Of a stretch of 64,000 nucleotides of DNA, positions 1 through 12,332 are shown piece after piece. This stretch comes from Auriscalpium vulgare (taxonomy: Eukaryota > Basidiomycota > Agaricomycetes > Russulales > Auriscalpiaceae). Within the stretch, counting starts at the first letter, position 1. Every line of letters begins with the position of its first letter. The notes beneath the pieces are model-generated. The model worked only from the letters and a program-made list of their open reading frames with translations, searched no databases and was not told where the DNA came from. Position numbers and translations under genes: made by a program. The stretch is taken from positions 930,001 to 994,000 of the forward strand of contig JAHBBC010000015.1 in assembly GCA_019915015.1 (NCBI GenBank), in the 5' to 3' direction.

Positions 1-597
1 TTGCGATCTTGTTGTGTTGTCATGATCATCGGGTCCGGTAGATTGCCCTGCTTAGCATTTACCTACACATACATACCGGATTTTTTGGGGAGGACGAGAC
101 GTGGAATCCAGACGGCTCAGAGTGCGTGGCGCAAAATGCGTCCGCCTAGTTATCCTCTCCCTCATGGTGTGATTGCAATCGTCGGTCGCCTTGCAGCATT
201 CTGTTGAGCAGTGGAAAGTGCACACTGCGCGGCTGTGGCAGGATAGGCAGTTCTCTTTGACCAGTGCGCCAATGTCGCTTCCTCTTCTGCTTCCCCCTCT
301 CTGCATATCAATTGTTCTGAGGCGTCGTGTCGCATCGCATCGCACCCTTGCGTGTTATTTGTTGTAAATTATCGTGTGGTTGTTGGTCATTCTCCTACGT
401 CTTCGTCGGTTTAAGTCGCCAGCCTCTACTTACTGTTATATGATAACTCCGCTGCTTTGCGGTCTATCATAGGTCCAGATCAAACTGCAGCAATGCTCAC
501 ATACATATACAAACTCTACATATCGTCCTTACCATGCCTCGCAAACCGTCCCTCAATATTGTACATGACGAGGCGATCGAATAAGATCAAATATCCT
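1..597. other. Intergenic, left edge
   Basis: No supported gene is seen. The stretch lies downstream of the 3' end of the first phenylalanine ammonia-lyase gene and should contain its 3' UTR. Short open frames on both strands show no domain, signal peptide or splice pattern. Confidence 0.5.
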
Positions 598-3194
598 CTA
601 CGCGAAGAGCCCAACGACCGTGCCCTGCAGCTGTCCGTCCCGAATAGCCTGCACCCCAATCAATGTTAGCGCCATCTCAACGACATCAGAGCAATGAATC
701 ACACACCTCGTAGATGAGCGAGACATTCTGCCCAATAGTCTGGTCGTCGACGCCCAAGCCATTCTCGAACACCCCGTGGTTTTCAACGCCATGCATGCGG
801 ATTCCCAGCACAACGCGCACAAACTCATACACCGGGCGCGTCTTATTCAGATACAGGCTTGCCGGTGCCGCGCCGCGGGCGCCGGAGAGGTACTCCTCGC
901 GGAGCGAGATGAGCAGCGCGGCCGCGCGCGCGGCGACGGCGTCGCGGAAGGGTGCGAGGCCGATGAGCGACGAGAAGTCCGCGTTGCCGCCGACGAGGTT
1001 GTTCACGAAGACGCTGTCCGCGGCGGCCGCGACCTTAACCATGCGCGGCACAGCGTCCATGGTCGTCGTGCTGTCGAGCACGGCGAGCATCGCGGTGAGG
1101 ATCTCGCGTGAGAGCGGGACGCCCGCGGAGTCGAGGTGTTCGGTGAAGTGCGTGTGCAGCTCCTCCCGCACGATCGCCGCGAGGCCCGTCTCGAAGTCAG
1201 CCTGCATCGCGCGGATGTCGAAGGCTGCAATAGTGTGAAGGAAATGTTAACGAGGTGAAGAGTGCACGTGAAGATACACATGCCTTGGCAGAGCAGGTAC
1301 AGGTACGTTGCGGTTAGCATGGACAGCACCTCCAAAGATGTAATGGTGGCGCGGGCCGAAATCAAGGCAAGCGAGCTATCAGGGTTTGTTCAGCGGGGTG
1401 CTGGGAAGTCAGAAGAACATGAGGCGTACTTGACGGCCTGATTGTGCATCTCCGCTGACTGGATGTGCGTCGAAACGGGGTTGGCGAGGAATCCGAGCTC
1501 GCTAACGTATGCTGCCGCAGCAATATCCAAACCTTTTGCGTGGAAGTCCAGCGAGGGGTCTGTCGCGGCGAGCGAAGGTGGCAGGCCGCGGTTCATCGCG
1601 GGGTTCACGAGCTCGGTCGATTGCGCAAAGAGGAGCTTGCCGATGTGGTGCAGCGCCAATCGCGTTTTCTCCATGGCGTTACTAACGGCCATCGCCTGGA
1701 AATTTCCGCCGTGGTGAACTTGGCCCGTTTCGCCGTCAATCAGAGGATTATCGGTTGCTAGAAGCACTGGTCAGAGATGGCGGGCGTATTAGATGTGAAA
1801 CGTACTCGAGTTGCATTCAATTGCGACGGTGTTAAGGGCGGCGACGATGTCCTCAATTTGGGGGCCGAGGAACTGCGGCGCAGTGCGCAGGGGATACCTG
1901 TCCTGGCGGAGCATGCCCTGGTCTTGATCAATCGTAACCTCTTTCTCATGCCCGTCCTGAGCAAGCGGGCTGTCTTCCAAGAGGTCCCAGATGGTCCGCG
2001 CGGCTTCAACCTTTCCGAAAGCGCATGCGTGAGCAAGGAAGTAAACTCGCCCAAGAATCAGAAGAAATGTACCTGTCCTGGGTGAGGACGCGCAATTTCG
2101 TGGATGAAAGCGTTGTAGTTTCCGCGCACGCCGAGGAGTGCTTCCGTGCCCATAGCTGTGCACACCTGCCCGAGCAGTCCAAGGTGGACGGCGTCATTGA
2201 GCACCAACGCTGCAACAGACGCGGAGAAGGCGGTCCCGTTCATGATGCCCAGGTGCTCCTTTGCCAGCAATGAAATTGGCGTGAGCCCATGTTTCTTCAG
2301 GGCGTCCCGAGAGGACACAATCTCCCGGCGCCCAACACCCGCGGGACCATCGTACACCCGGATGGAAGGGTTCCCAACGACCGTTCCCGCGATGTAGGAC
2401 AAGGGCGTAAGATCTGTTTGAGGCAAATCAGAATAGATGGCTTCAGTTAGTACGTACTATTGATAGTATATCACGCGTGCTCACCGCCAGATGCCGAGAT
2501 ACTGCCCCGCAGGGGAATGAACGGTGTGATGTTCTCGCGCAATAGGTCTGACATCTTCTCAAGCAGCTCCCACCGGACAGCAGAGTGTCCTCGGATGAGC
2601 GAGTTGATGCGGATGAGGATTGCCCCGCGAACCCATGACTCTGGCATGCTCGTCGTACCGAAGGGATCATTGAGGGGCAGGACTGATGTGACGCTGGGCG
2701 CGGAGGGCAGGATGCCTGTGTGATGGTGCTGCAGCAATGCATGGCCCAGCGCGACCGTATTACTCGTGCGCGTATCCGCTGCAATGACATGTCATGATGA
2801 GCAGAAGCTATGGAAGAGAGAGTTGAGAGGTACGCACCGGAACCTCCGAACCCGGTGCTCACACCGTAAATGCTCTTTGCGGATTCGACAGCGTCTACGA
2901 TCACCTTCCGCGACTTCTCCACGCGCTCTCGGGTTTCAAACGACTCGTCGAGCGTTACGGAGGCCCCGTAGCGCGACGCAGCGATGACAGCCGGGATGGT
3001 GAGCGAATGTCCATCAACGACGATGGTTTTGCCGTCTCTGGAGAGAAGATGAGGTGGTGAGCAAGTGGTGGTCGGCGGCAATTGGAAAACAGTCACTTGT
3101 AGCTTTGCAGCTCACGGTACTGTTGCACGAAGCGAGGCACCAAGTCTGTAGAAGCCGACCGCTTCTCGGGGGCATGCACTTTGGTGACAGTCAT
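598..3194 (-). CDS. Phenylalanine ammonia-lyase, copy 1 (multi-exon)
   Basis: This enzyme removes ammonia from L-phenylalanine (and often L-tyrosine) to give trans-cinnamate, the entry to phenylpropanoid metabolism; in fungi it is cytosolic and often catabolic. Exons read right to left. The first starts at 3194 ([11 protein letters not shown]...) and ends at a GTGACT donor after LQSY. Later exons hold the N-terminal [12 protein letters not shown] block, the MIO-forming Ala-Ser-Gly in GSISASGG near 2490, [32 protein letters not shown] with [10 protein letters not shown], and a C-terminal [15 protein letters not shown] block. The protein ends IVGLFA-like (VVGLFA) at 598. Introns are about 50-80 bases. 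The substrate-selectivity pair reads QHHH, unlike copy 2. Copy 2 lies upstream in the same orientation, so this is a tandem duplication. The family call is very secure; exact splice sites are by eye. Confidence 0.95.
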
Positions 3195-3270
3195 CTTCAA
3201 CTCTGAATGCGGAGGGGGCAGATTGCGGAGAGGAGAGGATATGCTTCAAGCGACTGGCAATTTGTATTCT

Positions 3271-3278
3271 CTTATATA
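3271..3278 (-). promoter_or_regulatory. TATA box of PAL copy 1
   Basis: TATATAAG on the minus strand lies about 80 bases upstream of the ATG at 3194, a normal distance for a fungal TATA element with a short 5' leader. Confidence 0.6.
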
Positions 3279-3289
3279 GCAAAGACAAG

Positions 3290-4574
3290 TAAGAACGAGA
3301 CCGATTATATCGGCTGATGTCCGCGCCAATCTAACACACGCAACGTGCGCGCTGTATCAGGAAGAAGAACTTCAAGTGGATTATCCCTCTCCAATTGACC
3401 AGCGGCAAGGCAGCATGTCCGCCCGTGTCCGGAGATCCGGTCCAGATATTATAAGCCGGCTCATGATCCGGCCGTCTCTGCGGTGGCGTAGCTCGCCTGG
3501 TCACAGAGGACGGCTAAGACATGCAGGGCTCGACAACGTCGGTGAACAGTCGACGAGCGTGCAGCCTAGGCGTCCACGATTGTCGGTATGCGCCACGATA
3601 GAACATTCCTATCAGAGCCAAATGAAAGCAGCGCTACGCCCCATGATGCGCTGAACAAAGGAGTGTGTGATTATTCGTGGTTCATCTCCTGCAGGGAAGC
3701 GCACATAATACATACTGTACTTACTTTCTTGAGTGTCAATATGATATGATGAGGCGCTCCAGAAGATACGTCAATATCCAACGGTCATCGGGGCTTAATC
3801 AGGAGGCAGAGCGGCTGTGAACCCAAAGGCATAAGAAGTGTGGAGGACCAACTCACCTTGTGTATCACCGGAGTTCCATACTAGTTCCATGGCTCAAACG
3901 CCACCACGACACGTCAATGATGATCAGCTTCTCTGTCCACAAAACACGACTTTGCCCCAGATCTTCCGCTGCCGCCGCACATACATGAGAAAGGCGCCAC
4001 GTTCATCGGCCAAGTCGGGAGACACGAGCACCAGCTTTGCCGCCGTAGCGCTGATAGCCAGCGCAAAGTTTCTGATTGCCTGGGTTGATGGAATCCAGAA
4101 GGTAGCGGCCAATATCAGCTTGCAGAAGACGTGAGAGTGAGGTCAGACCGGATGTCCTGCCGACTGCACCAGGTTGATGATGGTGGAAGTCAAACGGGCT
4201 CGAACTTCCTTCTGGCGTTACCGAAATCTCACCATCATGTGACGTTCACCGCAGGTCACCTGGACATACGCGTCGCGAGCCAGGCTAGCTTACAACGACA
4301 ACCTCGAGCTTACTGGAGTACAGAGAAAATACAAAGTAACAAGCCTGAGTTCTAGGTTAGACATATAGAATATTTGTGCCACAGGAACCAGCAACATTTA
4401 AAGACCGTAAAGACAGCTCCCACCTAAGCGCGAGATGACACATAATGAGCATATTTACCTGACAAATCCCTTACGACCCGTCCAATTACACATCTTTCAA
4501 TCGACACAAGGAGTCATTTGGAGCCCTGTATGCTCTCACTAGGTCCCTCAAACACCATTCAACGTCTACGAGTA
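3290..4574. other. Intergenic between the PAL genes (distal promoter of copy 1)
   Basis: No gene is supported. A 62-codon minus frame at 3924-4112 and a 98-codon plus frame at 3838-4134 overlap on opposite strands and show no recognisable domain. The region probably carries upstream control elements of PAL copy 1. Confidence 0.4.
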
Positions 4575-4943
4575 TCAAAGATGTTTGTAGTCACGCCCGG
4601 ATGAACAGGCTCCACAGCAAGGATTTGGCGCACCCGGTGCCGGAAGAGGATCGACACCATCGAAATGCGTAAATAAGCATTCCGACGTGGCAGGCCTTAC
4701 GTCGCGCCCAGCGGCTGTGGCTGCCTGTGGCGCATCCTCGAGGCGGGGACACCGGGTCCGGGGCGCAGAAGCTGCTCGATGCAGATCGACGCCGATGTAT
4801 ACCTGAGTCGTCCCCGGGGCACGCTCTCCTAGGCCACGCCGTACATCAACGGCAGACGTCGATCCGACGTCTGGGGCCCTGGCGGTGGCCATAGAAATCA
4901 CGGCGTATACCCCCAGGAGGAGCAAAAGGCGCGCGCGCCGCAC
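4575..4943 (-). CDS. Candidate small secreted cysteine-containing protein (122 aa)
   Basis: This single open frame of 122 codons begins with two arginines, then a hydrophobic stretch (LLLLLGVYAVISMATARA). That has the n-h-c layout of a cleavable signal peptide, with likely cleavage after ARA near residue 23. The mature part is Ala/Pro/Arg-rich and has five cysteines, one in the first half, one centrally and three in a C-terminal CCGAC cluster. No family is recognised. It lies alone between two PAL genes. GC-rich DNA gives long chance frames, so the signal peptide is the only real support. It could equally be spurious, and I could not place a TATA box convincingly. Confidence 0.3.
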   Translation of the reverse strand: MRRARLLLLLGVYAVISMATARAPDVGSTSAVDVRRGLGERAPGTTQVYIGVDLHRAASAPRTRCPRLEDAPQAATAAGRDVRPATSECLFTHFDGVDPLPAPGAPNPCCGACSSGRDYKHL

Positions 4944-5875
4944 CTCGCGTTCGTCGCGGAGCGCGTCGCTCGCGCCAACGAGCCATCGGCATTAAAGCGG
5001 CTCGGATCTTGTGGCAGGCGTTGTCGCGCAGGTGATAAGACGCATAAGAGCGTGCATGGAGTGTGCATGGGCGTCCGGGAAAACGATAGCATATTGCATC
5101 AGATTCCGCCTCCGTCGTCGGCATCGCATCAGCAAAACGGAGAAGAAATCGGCGAAGAGATACGGGGCAGTTTCCCGAGAGGCACCGCGCGATAAAGGTC
5201 TCAGAAGCTTCGTATCGTTGCGACGCCATCGCTTGAGCTCCAGCGATGCACGCTTGAGCTCCAGCCAAACGCCACCGTAAGCGACTCCGCAAGGTCTCGT
5301 CGACCGCCAGAAGATCGACCGCGAAGACAAAAATTCTGCCGGAACATGACTGGCCCCTGGGGCACAAAAGTAGCACCAAAGGCAGAACGCACCACATGGG
5401 CAGATGCATTTTCTTCCGAGCTCCGATGCTCCCTGGTGCTGTTCAATTGTGCACCATGCAAGCCCCATGACAACCAAGATGTCTGGATAAGCTCCGAGTC
5501 CGCGAAGGAGGTCGGGACTGACGTGTCGGGACAGTGTCGGGAGCCCAAAAAAAAATTCCACGCGGAGACGGACCGACAGCGCCGGCGACCGTTGATCGCT
5601 GCAGCGTTGTCGAGTTGGTGCGGTAACAGGCGTACTCGGAAGTTGTCAGACGTCGGGAATCACAGAAAGTAGTTGGTATTGCGCTGTATCAACAAGTGCG
5701 GATAGATGTAAAACAAAAACAGTAATGCAACGAGACATACAGACAAATATGCAAATGAAACCTCTACTATGAATGCGTGCGTGCGTGAATCCCCTCCTCC
5801 TGAACAAGTCCGCAGACAGCTTTCCTCTATGCAAACAAGAAATACCAATAAAGATGCACGCGTAAGCGCATGTGC
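4944..5875. other. Intergenic, 3' side of PAL copy 2
   Basis: Overlapping open frames exist on both strands between 4850 and 5670, but none shows a domain or consistent coding exons. The part next to 5876 should be the 3' UTR of PAL copy 2. Confidence 0.4.
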
Positions 5876-8454
5876 TCATGCAAAGAGGCCAACAATGACA
5901 CCCTGCATCTTGCCATCACGGATAGCCTGCAACAACATCGTCAGCGCCACATCCCGCCATTGCTCAGTACTGGAACGCACCTCGTGAATCAAAGACACGT
6001 TCTGCCCAATCGTCACATCATCTGACCCCAAGCCGTTCTCAAACACACTCTCGTTCTCCGTGCCATGCATCCTGATGCCCAGGGTCACGCGCACGTACTC
6101 GTACACCGCGCGCGTGCGGTTCAGGTAGCCGCGCGCAGGCGCGGGACCCTTCGTGCCTGACAGGTACGCCTTGCGCAGCGCAACGAGCGCGGCGTCTGCG
6201 CGGCGGGCAACGGCGGCGCGGAAAGCAGGGAGGGACGCGAGGGCAGCCGCATCGGCTGCGACCTCGCTGCGCGTGAAGTGGTCGACGAGCACGCCCGTCG
6301 TCGCCTGCGCAACCTTCGCCATACGCGGCGCCGAGTCCATCGTCGTCGTAGCGTCGAGCGTCGCATACGCAGTCTTCAGGATCGCCGGGACGAGCGCGGC
6401 AGACGCATGGCCAGAGAGGTGCGCGCCGAATGCGGCGGGAAGCTCCTCCTCGATGATCGTGATGAGCTCCTTGCGCAGGTCGGCTTGGAGCGCGCGGATG
6501 TCGAAGGCCTGGCAGAGGAGGTAGAGGTAGCTTGACGTGAGCATCGATAGCACCTCGAGCGCGTTAATGGTAGCGCGGGCCGAGATGAGGGCGAGCGAGC
6601 TTCGAAATATGATCAGTGACCATACACACAAAATCAGAAAGGCGCGCTTACTTTACAGCCTGGTTGTGCATCTCCGCGGACTGCACGTGCGTGGACACCG
6701 GGCTCGCGAGGTAGCCCAGTTCGCCGACGTACGCAGCGACAGCAATGTCGATGCCCTTCCCGTGGTAATTGAGCGAGGGGTCGCTCGCCGCAAGGGATGG
6801 CGGAAGGCCGCGGTTCATGGAAGGGTTCACGAGCTCCGTGCTCTGTGCGAAAAGCAGCTTGCCGATGTGGTGCAGCGCGAGCCGCGTCTTTTCCATAGCG
6901 TTCGTCACCGCCATCGCCTGAAAATTGCCGCCGTGATGCACCTCGCCGGTCTCACCGTCGACGAGCGGGTTGTCGGTAGCTGTCAGGCCATCAGCAATGG
7001 AAGGGCGGGGCGAAGGGCAGAAACTGACTGGAGTTGCACTCGATAGTAATGGTGTTCAGCGCAGAGAGGATGTCCTCGATCTGAGGTCCAAGGAACTGCG
7101 GAGCTGTGCGCAAAGGATAGCGGTCCTGACGCAGCTCGCCCTGATCCTGGTCAATGGTGACTTCCTTCTCGTCTCCGACAGCGAGCTGGCTCTCCTCTAG
7201 CAGGTCCCAAATTGTATGCGCAGCCTCCATCTATGATCAAGTTGAGGCACCGTCACAGCAACTCATGACAGCGTGAAAGACGTACCTGTCCAGGGTGCGG
7301 ACGCGCGACGTCGTGAATGAAAGGCGCATAGTTGCCGCGAACGCCAAGGAGCGCCTCGGTGCCCATCGCTGTGCACACCTGCGCGAGCATGCCGAGATGA
7401 ACAGCGTCATTGAGAGCGAGCGCGGCGACAGACGCGGAGAACGCCGTGCCGTTGAGAATACCGAGATGCTCTTTCGCACCGAGGACGATGGGCTGCACGC
7501 CATGGGCGGCAAGGGCCTCACGGGAGGACACGATGTGGCGGCCGCCGAAAGCCTTGGCACCGTCAAACACGCGGATGGAGGGGTTCCCGATGAGTGTGCC
7601 TGCAACGTATGACAACGGTGACAAATCTGTAGAGCCGTTCGCATCAAAAACCTTGTCTACAGAAAAAGTGAACCAATACGCACCGCCGGAGGCGGATATG
7701 CTGCCGCGCAGGGGAACAAGCGGTGTGATGTTTTCCCGCAGAAGGGTCGCCATCTTCTCGATCAGCTCCCAACGCACACCCGAGTGACCCCGAATGAGGG
7801 AATTGATGCGGACAAGAATTGCACCGCGGACCCATGACTCGGGCATGCTCGTCGACGCGAGAGGGTCGAGCAGCGGGAGGGACTCCAAGGCATCCGTGGA
7901 CGAGGGAAGGATGCCTGAATGCTGGTGCTGCAATAAGGCACTTCCGAGCGCGAGTGTGTTCGCGGTGCGTGTGTCAGCTGGTATGAATGTGAGATTCATA
8001 AATTTAGGAATGAGCTGATAGTACGTACCACTGCCGCCGAAGCCCGTGCTGACGCCATAGACACTTTTGGAGGATTCCACTTTGCCCACGATGACGTTAC
8101 GTGACTTTTCGATGCGGTTCTTGACTTCGGGCGTCTCGCTGAGGGAGACCTGCGCATTCCAACGCGCGGTCGCGGTCAGGGCGGGAATACTAAGATTATG
8201 GCCGTCGACTGAAACAGCCTTGCCGCTCCTGGTTACGGTCAGACGGGTAACTGACCGGAACGAAGCTGCACTCACTTGTAGCTCTCGAGTTCGCGGAACT
8301 GTTCGATGAACCTTGCAAGCATGTCGGACCGTGCGGGCTTAGGGGGAAGCACATGGGTAGCAGAGCCATTGGTCGCAGGCTTTAATGGAGTAGAGTGTCC
8401 GTTGACGCCGTTGACGTGGGGCTCTTTGCGGGGCTCGCTCGAGAGGAATGTCAT
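5876..8454 (-). CDS. Phenylalanine ammonia-lyase, copy 2 (multi-exon)
   Basis: This is a paralogue of the PAL gene at 598-3194 with the same reaction and exon order. The first exon begins at 8454 with [12 protein letters not shown], has a longer Pro/Ala-rich leader than copy 1, and ends at a GTGAGT donor after LESY. Diagnostic blocks are [15 protein letters not shown], the MIO-forming SISASGG near 7695, [35 protein letters not shown], and [15 protein letters not shown] near the C-terminus. The protein ends GVIVGLFA at 5876. The selectivity pair reads QHQH, matching the His-Gln of Rhodotorula-type PAL/TAL (remembered), whereas copy 1 has His-His. Both copies keep the catalytic Ala-Ser-Gly, so both look functional. 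Splice sites are by eye. Confidence 0.95.
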
Positions 8455-8513
8455 GGTGGGATGGGGAAGGGAGGATAAGGATGAAGATGGGTGAGAGCGA
8501 CATTGTGTGACGG

Positions 8514-8521
8514 ATTATATA
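8514..8521 (-). promoter_or_regulatory. TATA box of PAL copy 2
   Basis: TATATAAT on the minus strand lies about 60 bases upstream of the ATG at 8454, preceded by a run of pyrimidines. The position matches a basal promoter. Confidence 0.6.
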
Positions 8522-8529
8522 GGAAAAAA

Positions 8530-10715
8530 AAAAGCCTGTGCAGTTGACGCCGGCGAATGACAACGGATTGAGCGGATGGCAAGAGATGACGATGTGGACA
8601 ACCGAACGAGCGAGACAGGAGATCCGGCCGCACGCCGTTTATCGCCTGAGATCCGGCCGGCCTTGCCTTCCCGGGACATATGCAGCCGGTCGCATGGACA
8701 ACATCTCAGATCCTCTCCACCGTCTGCTCCCCAGTGCTCTTGACAAATATGTCTGCGCAAAGTTTGGGGTCAGAACATCCCCGCGACCAACTTGTTCCCG
8801 GACACAGGCCACGCCGACCGGCGAACGTCCGGCCCTGTCCGGCCCAGCGTAATATTATCTCCGGCGGATCGGCCAGGGCAATCACCATCCTGCATGATCC
8901 TTCGCACTCTCTGTCCGACACCACTGCACCCGACATCTCCTTCACCACCGACATCTCCCACCGTCCCGGTTTTTCTTGCACACCAGCTGCGAGTGCGGCT
9001 CAGTCCAGCACGCCAGCTGGGAGGGCCCTCGAGACACAGCGCACAGTGCAGCATATGCATCCATCACTCACGATCCGGCCGACACGCAGCCCCTCGTCCT
9101 CAATCACCCCGGAAGACCTTCCATCAACGCGATCTGCGGTAAGGTCCCAGTGCCTCCGTTTCACCGACTCACAGCGCCCCTGCCACCACTCGGCGTCTCC
9201 TTGAGCTTCTGGCGGCGCATCGGCGACTGGCACAATTTTCTTGTCGGCGTCTTGCTGTCGACATCGCGGCCGTCGATTTCCCGCTTGGGCGCAAGTCGCA
9301 CGTTCTAGGATTTGCCCTCCTTCTTGCATCTGTGTCAGACACTGCGTGCTCGATCCCGCCATACATGTTCTACAGCCGTTAATGATCTGTTCATTCCCGC
9401 CGCTCGACTTCCGGGAGTCTAACCTCTGACGCTGTCATCGTTCCTTGTCTTCCCCTTCCATCACCTCTTAATCACCGCCTTCAGATTGGGCTAACCATCC
9501 GAGCGCTGGCCATTAATCCTGTCTCATTCCACCCTAACGAAACATCTTCGCACGGCTGCTAACTGCTAATTGCCTTGCCGTCAGGGCCCTAACCCCATGC
9601 TAGGGCTCATTTACTCGCCGGCCGGTGCCTCTAGTGACTAGTCCACTAACGGCTCGCCTTCAAGTTCAACAAAGGCATGGAAGGCACCTTGTCCTATATA
9701 TCTCCCCACATAATTATATGGCCGCGGAACAACAGCGGCCGCCCTTATGCTGGCACTAGCATGCCGTGCATCAAACCTTCCCACTCCTGAGCACAAATAG
9801 CTCTCCGCCGAGCGGCCGCGCGCGCGCGCTCGACGTGCGTTGCCAGAACGTATGGCATGCGGATCATTCATCGGCCGCGGTCGCTGCGCGGTCCAGAGTC
9901 TGTGGAGAGTCTACGTTACTTACTGATCCGTGCAAAGCCGGGTGTCTATACATGCATAGCATTGTTAGGATACAGGCTTATGCACGATGTACATACAGAT
10001 CGCCCCATTTTCATCTTCTGCCGTCTTCTCGGGGATGGGGACGCGCCGGGGGACTCGCGCGACGCGATGGTGATCGTTCAACGGCTCTCTGGGCGATGGA
10101 CAGTGACAGACATCACAATATCTCGTACTGGTGTTCCTCCTCGCCGTACTAGTCGAATATCTCCCCCCACATGACAGCTGCTATCTCCACCGCGCTGCTC
10201 GCACCTCGTGCACCCACCTTAAGCTTCGCCGCACTTTCAGGGAAATCAGCGCGCGCAGTGATGCACACTTGCGCCTGATCACGACCACCGAGACATCGTG
10301 TCGACGTCGTCCCAAAGGCGTATATCGTACCTGGCTGGGCGTCGTGGCGGCTCAGGGCGGCTCCTGCCTGTGATCTCATCTGCGTAGTGGACAGCGACCC
10401 TGCGCTTCGGGCTGTGTACCGCAGTCAAGCGCTCTCCAAGCGGACGATCTCTGGACGATGCACCCTTGATGTCCGAACACTTCTTCATTATCGGCATGCA
10501 ACGATGGCAGGCGACCGTCAATCGACCGAGCGCATGAGCGGTCGGAGCGGTGGATGTGTCACTACTGGTGTCTTAGCCATTCGTTCAGAAGACCTTCCGC
10601 AAACCTTCTGGGCAACCAAACTGTCGGTGAAAGTAATGTGACGAACGTAATAGAACAGACCAGTAGCATGGTCCACTGAGTAGCACAAGCAATCACAGCG
10701 CGCTCCTGAATGCGC
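8530..10715. other. Long intergenic region upstream of PAL copy 2
   Basis: About 2.2 kb without a supportable gene. Frames of 100-174 codons near 8680-9360 overlap one another in several frames of both strands, as expected by chance in GC-rich DNA, and lack domains. The stretch probably holds the PAL copy 2 promoter and the 3' flank of the DUF1917 gene. Confidence 0.4.
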
Positions 10716-12332
10716 TCACGTCGCCCTCCGTTTCTTCGCAGGCTTCTTCTCATCCTCCCTCACGCTTGCATCTCCACGCCGCTCGTCATCCTCCTCGTCA
10801 TCGTCCACCTGTTTGCCCCGCTTCTTGCCCTTCGGCGCCGCCTTTTTCTTCGGCGCTGGCGCGGGTGGCGACGCGTTCTCCTCACCGCTGTCCGACGCGA
10901 AGGGGTCATCCTTGCCCGCCTTCTTCTTCAACTTCGGCTTGCCTTTGCCCTTCGCGGCTGGCTGTTCAGCGGGCTGTTCGTTGTCTGCGGGGTCGGGGAC
11001 AGACGCAGCGGGCTTGGATTTCGATTTGGAGGCTTCGAGGTCAGCGAAGTACGCTTCTTTCAGGGCCTGCAATGGAGGGCGTCAGCCGCGGAGGTGGGTG
11101 CAGTAGACACATATTTATACCTTGATTTCAGCGTCGGGTAGGACGGCGGTGTTTTTCCAGACCTGCATTCAGATTAGTAACGCATGTCAATGGACGAAAT
11201 CGTGAGCAAACCGTAGACGGCACGCCGCTCGCATGCTTGCTATCGAGTCCTGTTCGATTTCAGCGGATTAGAAGAGCAAATGCAGGACGGGAGTACGCTC
11301 ACCAATGGATGTATACAGATCCGACTTGACGCCGAGCGTAGTCACCCCGTGTTTCCCCACCAGCGTCTTCAGGACCTCGGCCACGGCAGCCTTGTCGTAC
11401 ACATCCGGCATGTAAATGCACAGAACGTGCTGATAATTTGGGGTGTCGTGCTTCGGCGAGGTGGCCACTTTCGCGAGGTAAGCGGCGGTGCTGGACAGAG
11501 GCCCAGACACGAGCGAGGCTACGAGGCCATGAGCGTCGTCAGGGGAGTTGATTTCGGAGACACGCACTGGCTACGGCAGACCAGATCATGTCGACTTTGT
11601 CCGCGGGCGCAAAGATGAGCCATTTGCCCGAGACGTAACCCGTGCGGATGGAAATCTCCTTCAGCTTTTCAGTCGCTTGGGCTTGCTCCTAGACCCCCCG
11701 AGAATCAGTCTGGATAACGGCAGGCAACAGTAAGAGAACGTACGGCTTCGCGGAGCTCCTTTTTGCTCTTCGCCCCTGTCTTCTTGCTGGAGCGCATGGG
11801 GATGGAATCGTCGTTCTGGCAACGTTCTCAGCATCGCACCAGGCAGCAGGTATCTCCGACGCACCTTGATACTCTCCACCTTTTCAGTGACCTCTTCCAC
11901 TGGTGTATTCCGAGAGTTAGTTTACCAGGTATGCGGGGCAAACTTGTTGGACATACGGAGTGCCTGCGCCTCCTCCACGGCAGTGTCTACTTCTTTGTCT
12001 TCCTTAGACGCTTTTTGCGAGCCGCGCACCCATATCCACTGTTCGTCGCAGTCCTGAGCATCGCTTGACTATCCCAGAGTAGGTAGACTCACAGGTTTCG
12101 TGCCGTCGTCCTGCACCATAGACGGCTTGTACTGCGAATCCAACGCGCCATATCACAATTTCACGCGCCACAGGAATATAGCACGTCAATTGGACATGTT
12201 TCATTATGCAGGAGGGCTACAGACCTTCGAGAGAAAGTCAGCAAGCGGCAGCTCGCTCTGGGACTCCGGCGACCATTTGTAGGTGTATGTCGAGGACTGC
12301 GGAAGCGCGTCCTCAGTCTTCTTCTCGCTCAT
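10716..12332 (-). CDS. DUF1917 / Bles03 (C11orf68-like) domain protein
   Basis: The start at 12332 gives MSEKKTEDALPQSS. About eight exons follow: one ending PLADFLSK, a small exon (YKPSMVQDDGTKP), one starting WIWVRGSQKA, a short EEVTEKVESIK exon, then NDDSIPMRSSKKTG, then EQAQATEKLKEISIRTG running into GKWLIFAPADKVDMIW. The next exon contains HVLCIYMPDVYDKAAVAEVL. The last exon, from QALKEAYFADLEA, is a lysine- and acid-rich tail ending KKPAKKRRAT, probably a nuclear-localisation sequence. The GKWLIF...W block and the following alpha/beta segment match my memory of the DUF1917/UPF0696 family, whose role is not well defined (its fold is eIF4E-like). Exon calls come from GT..AG signals; the family call is moderately sure. 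Confidence 0.65.

Noticed and set aside
8680..9362. Several overlapping frames of 90-174 codons upstream of PAL copy 2
   Set aside because: They lie in multiple frames of both strands at once, with no domain or splice support.
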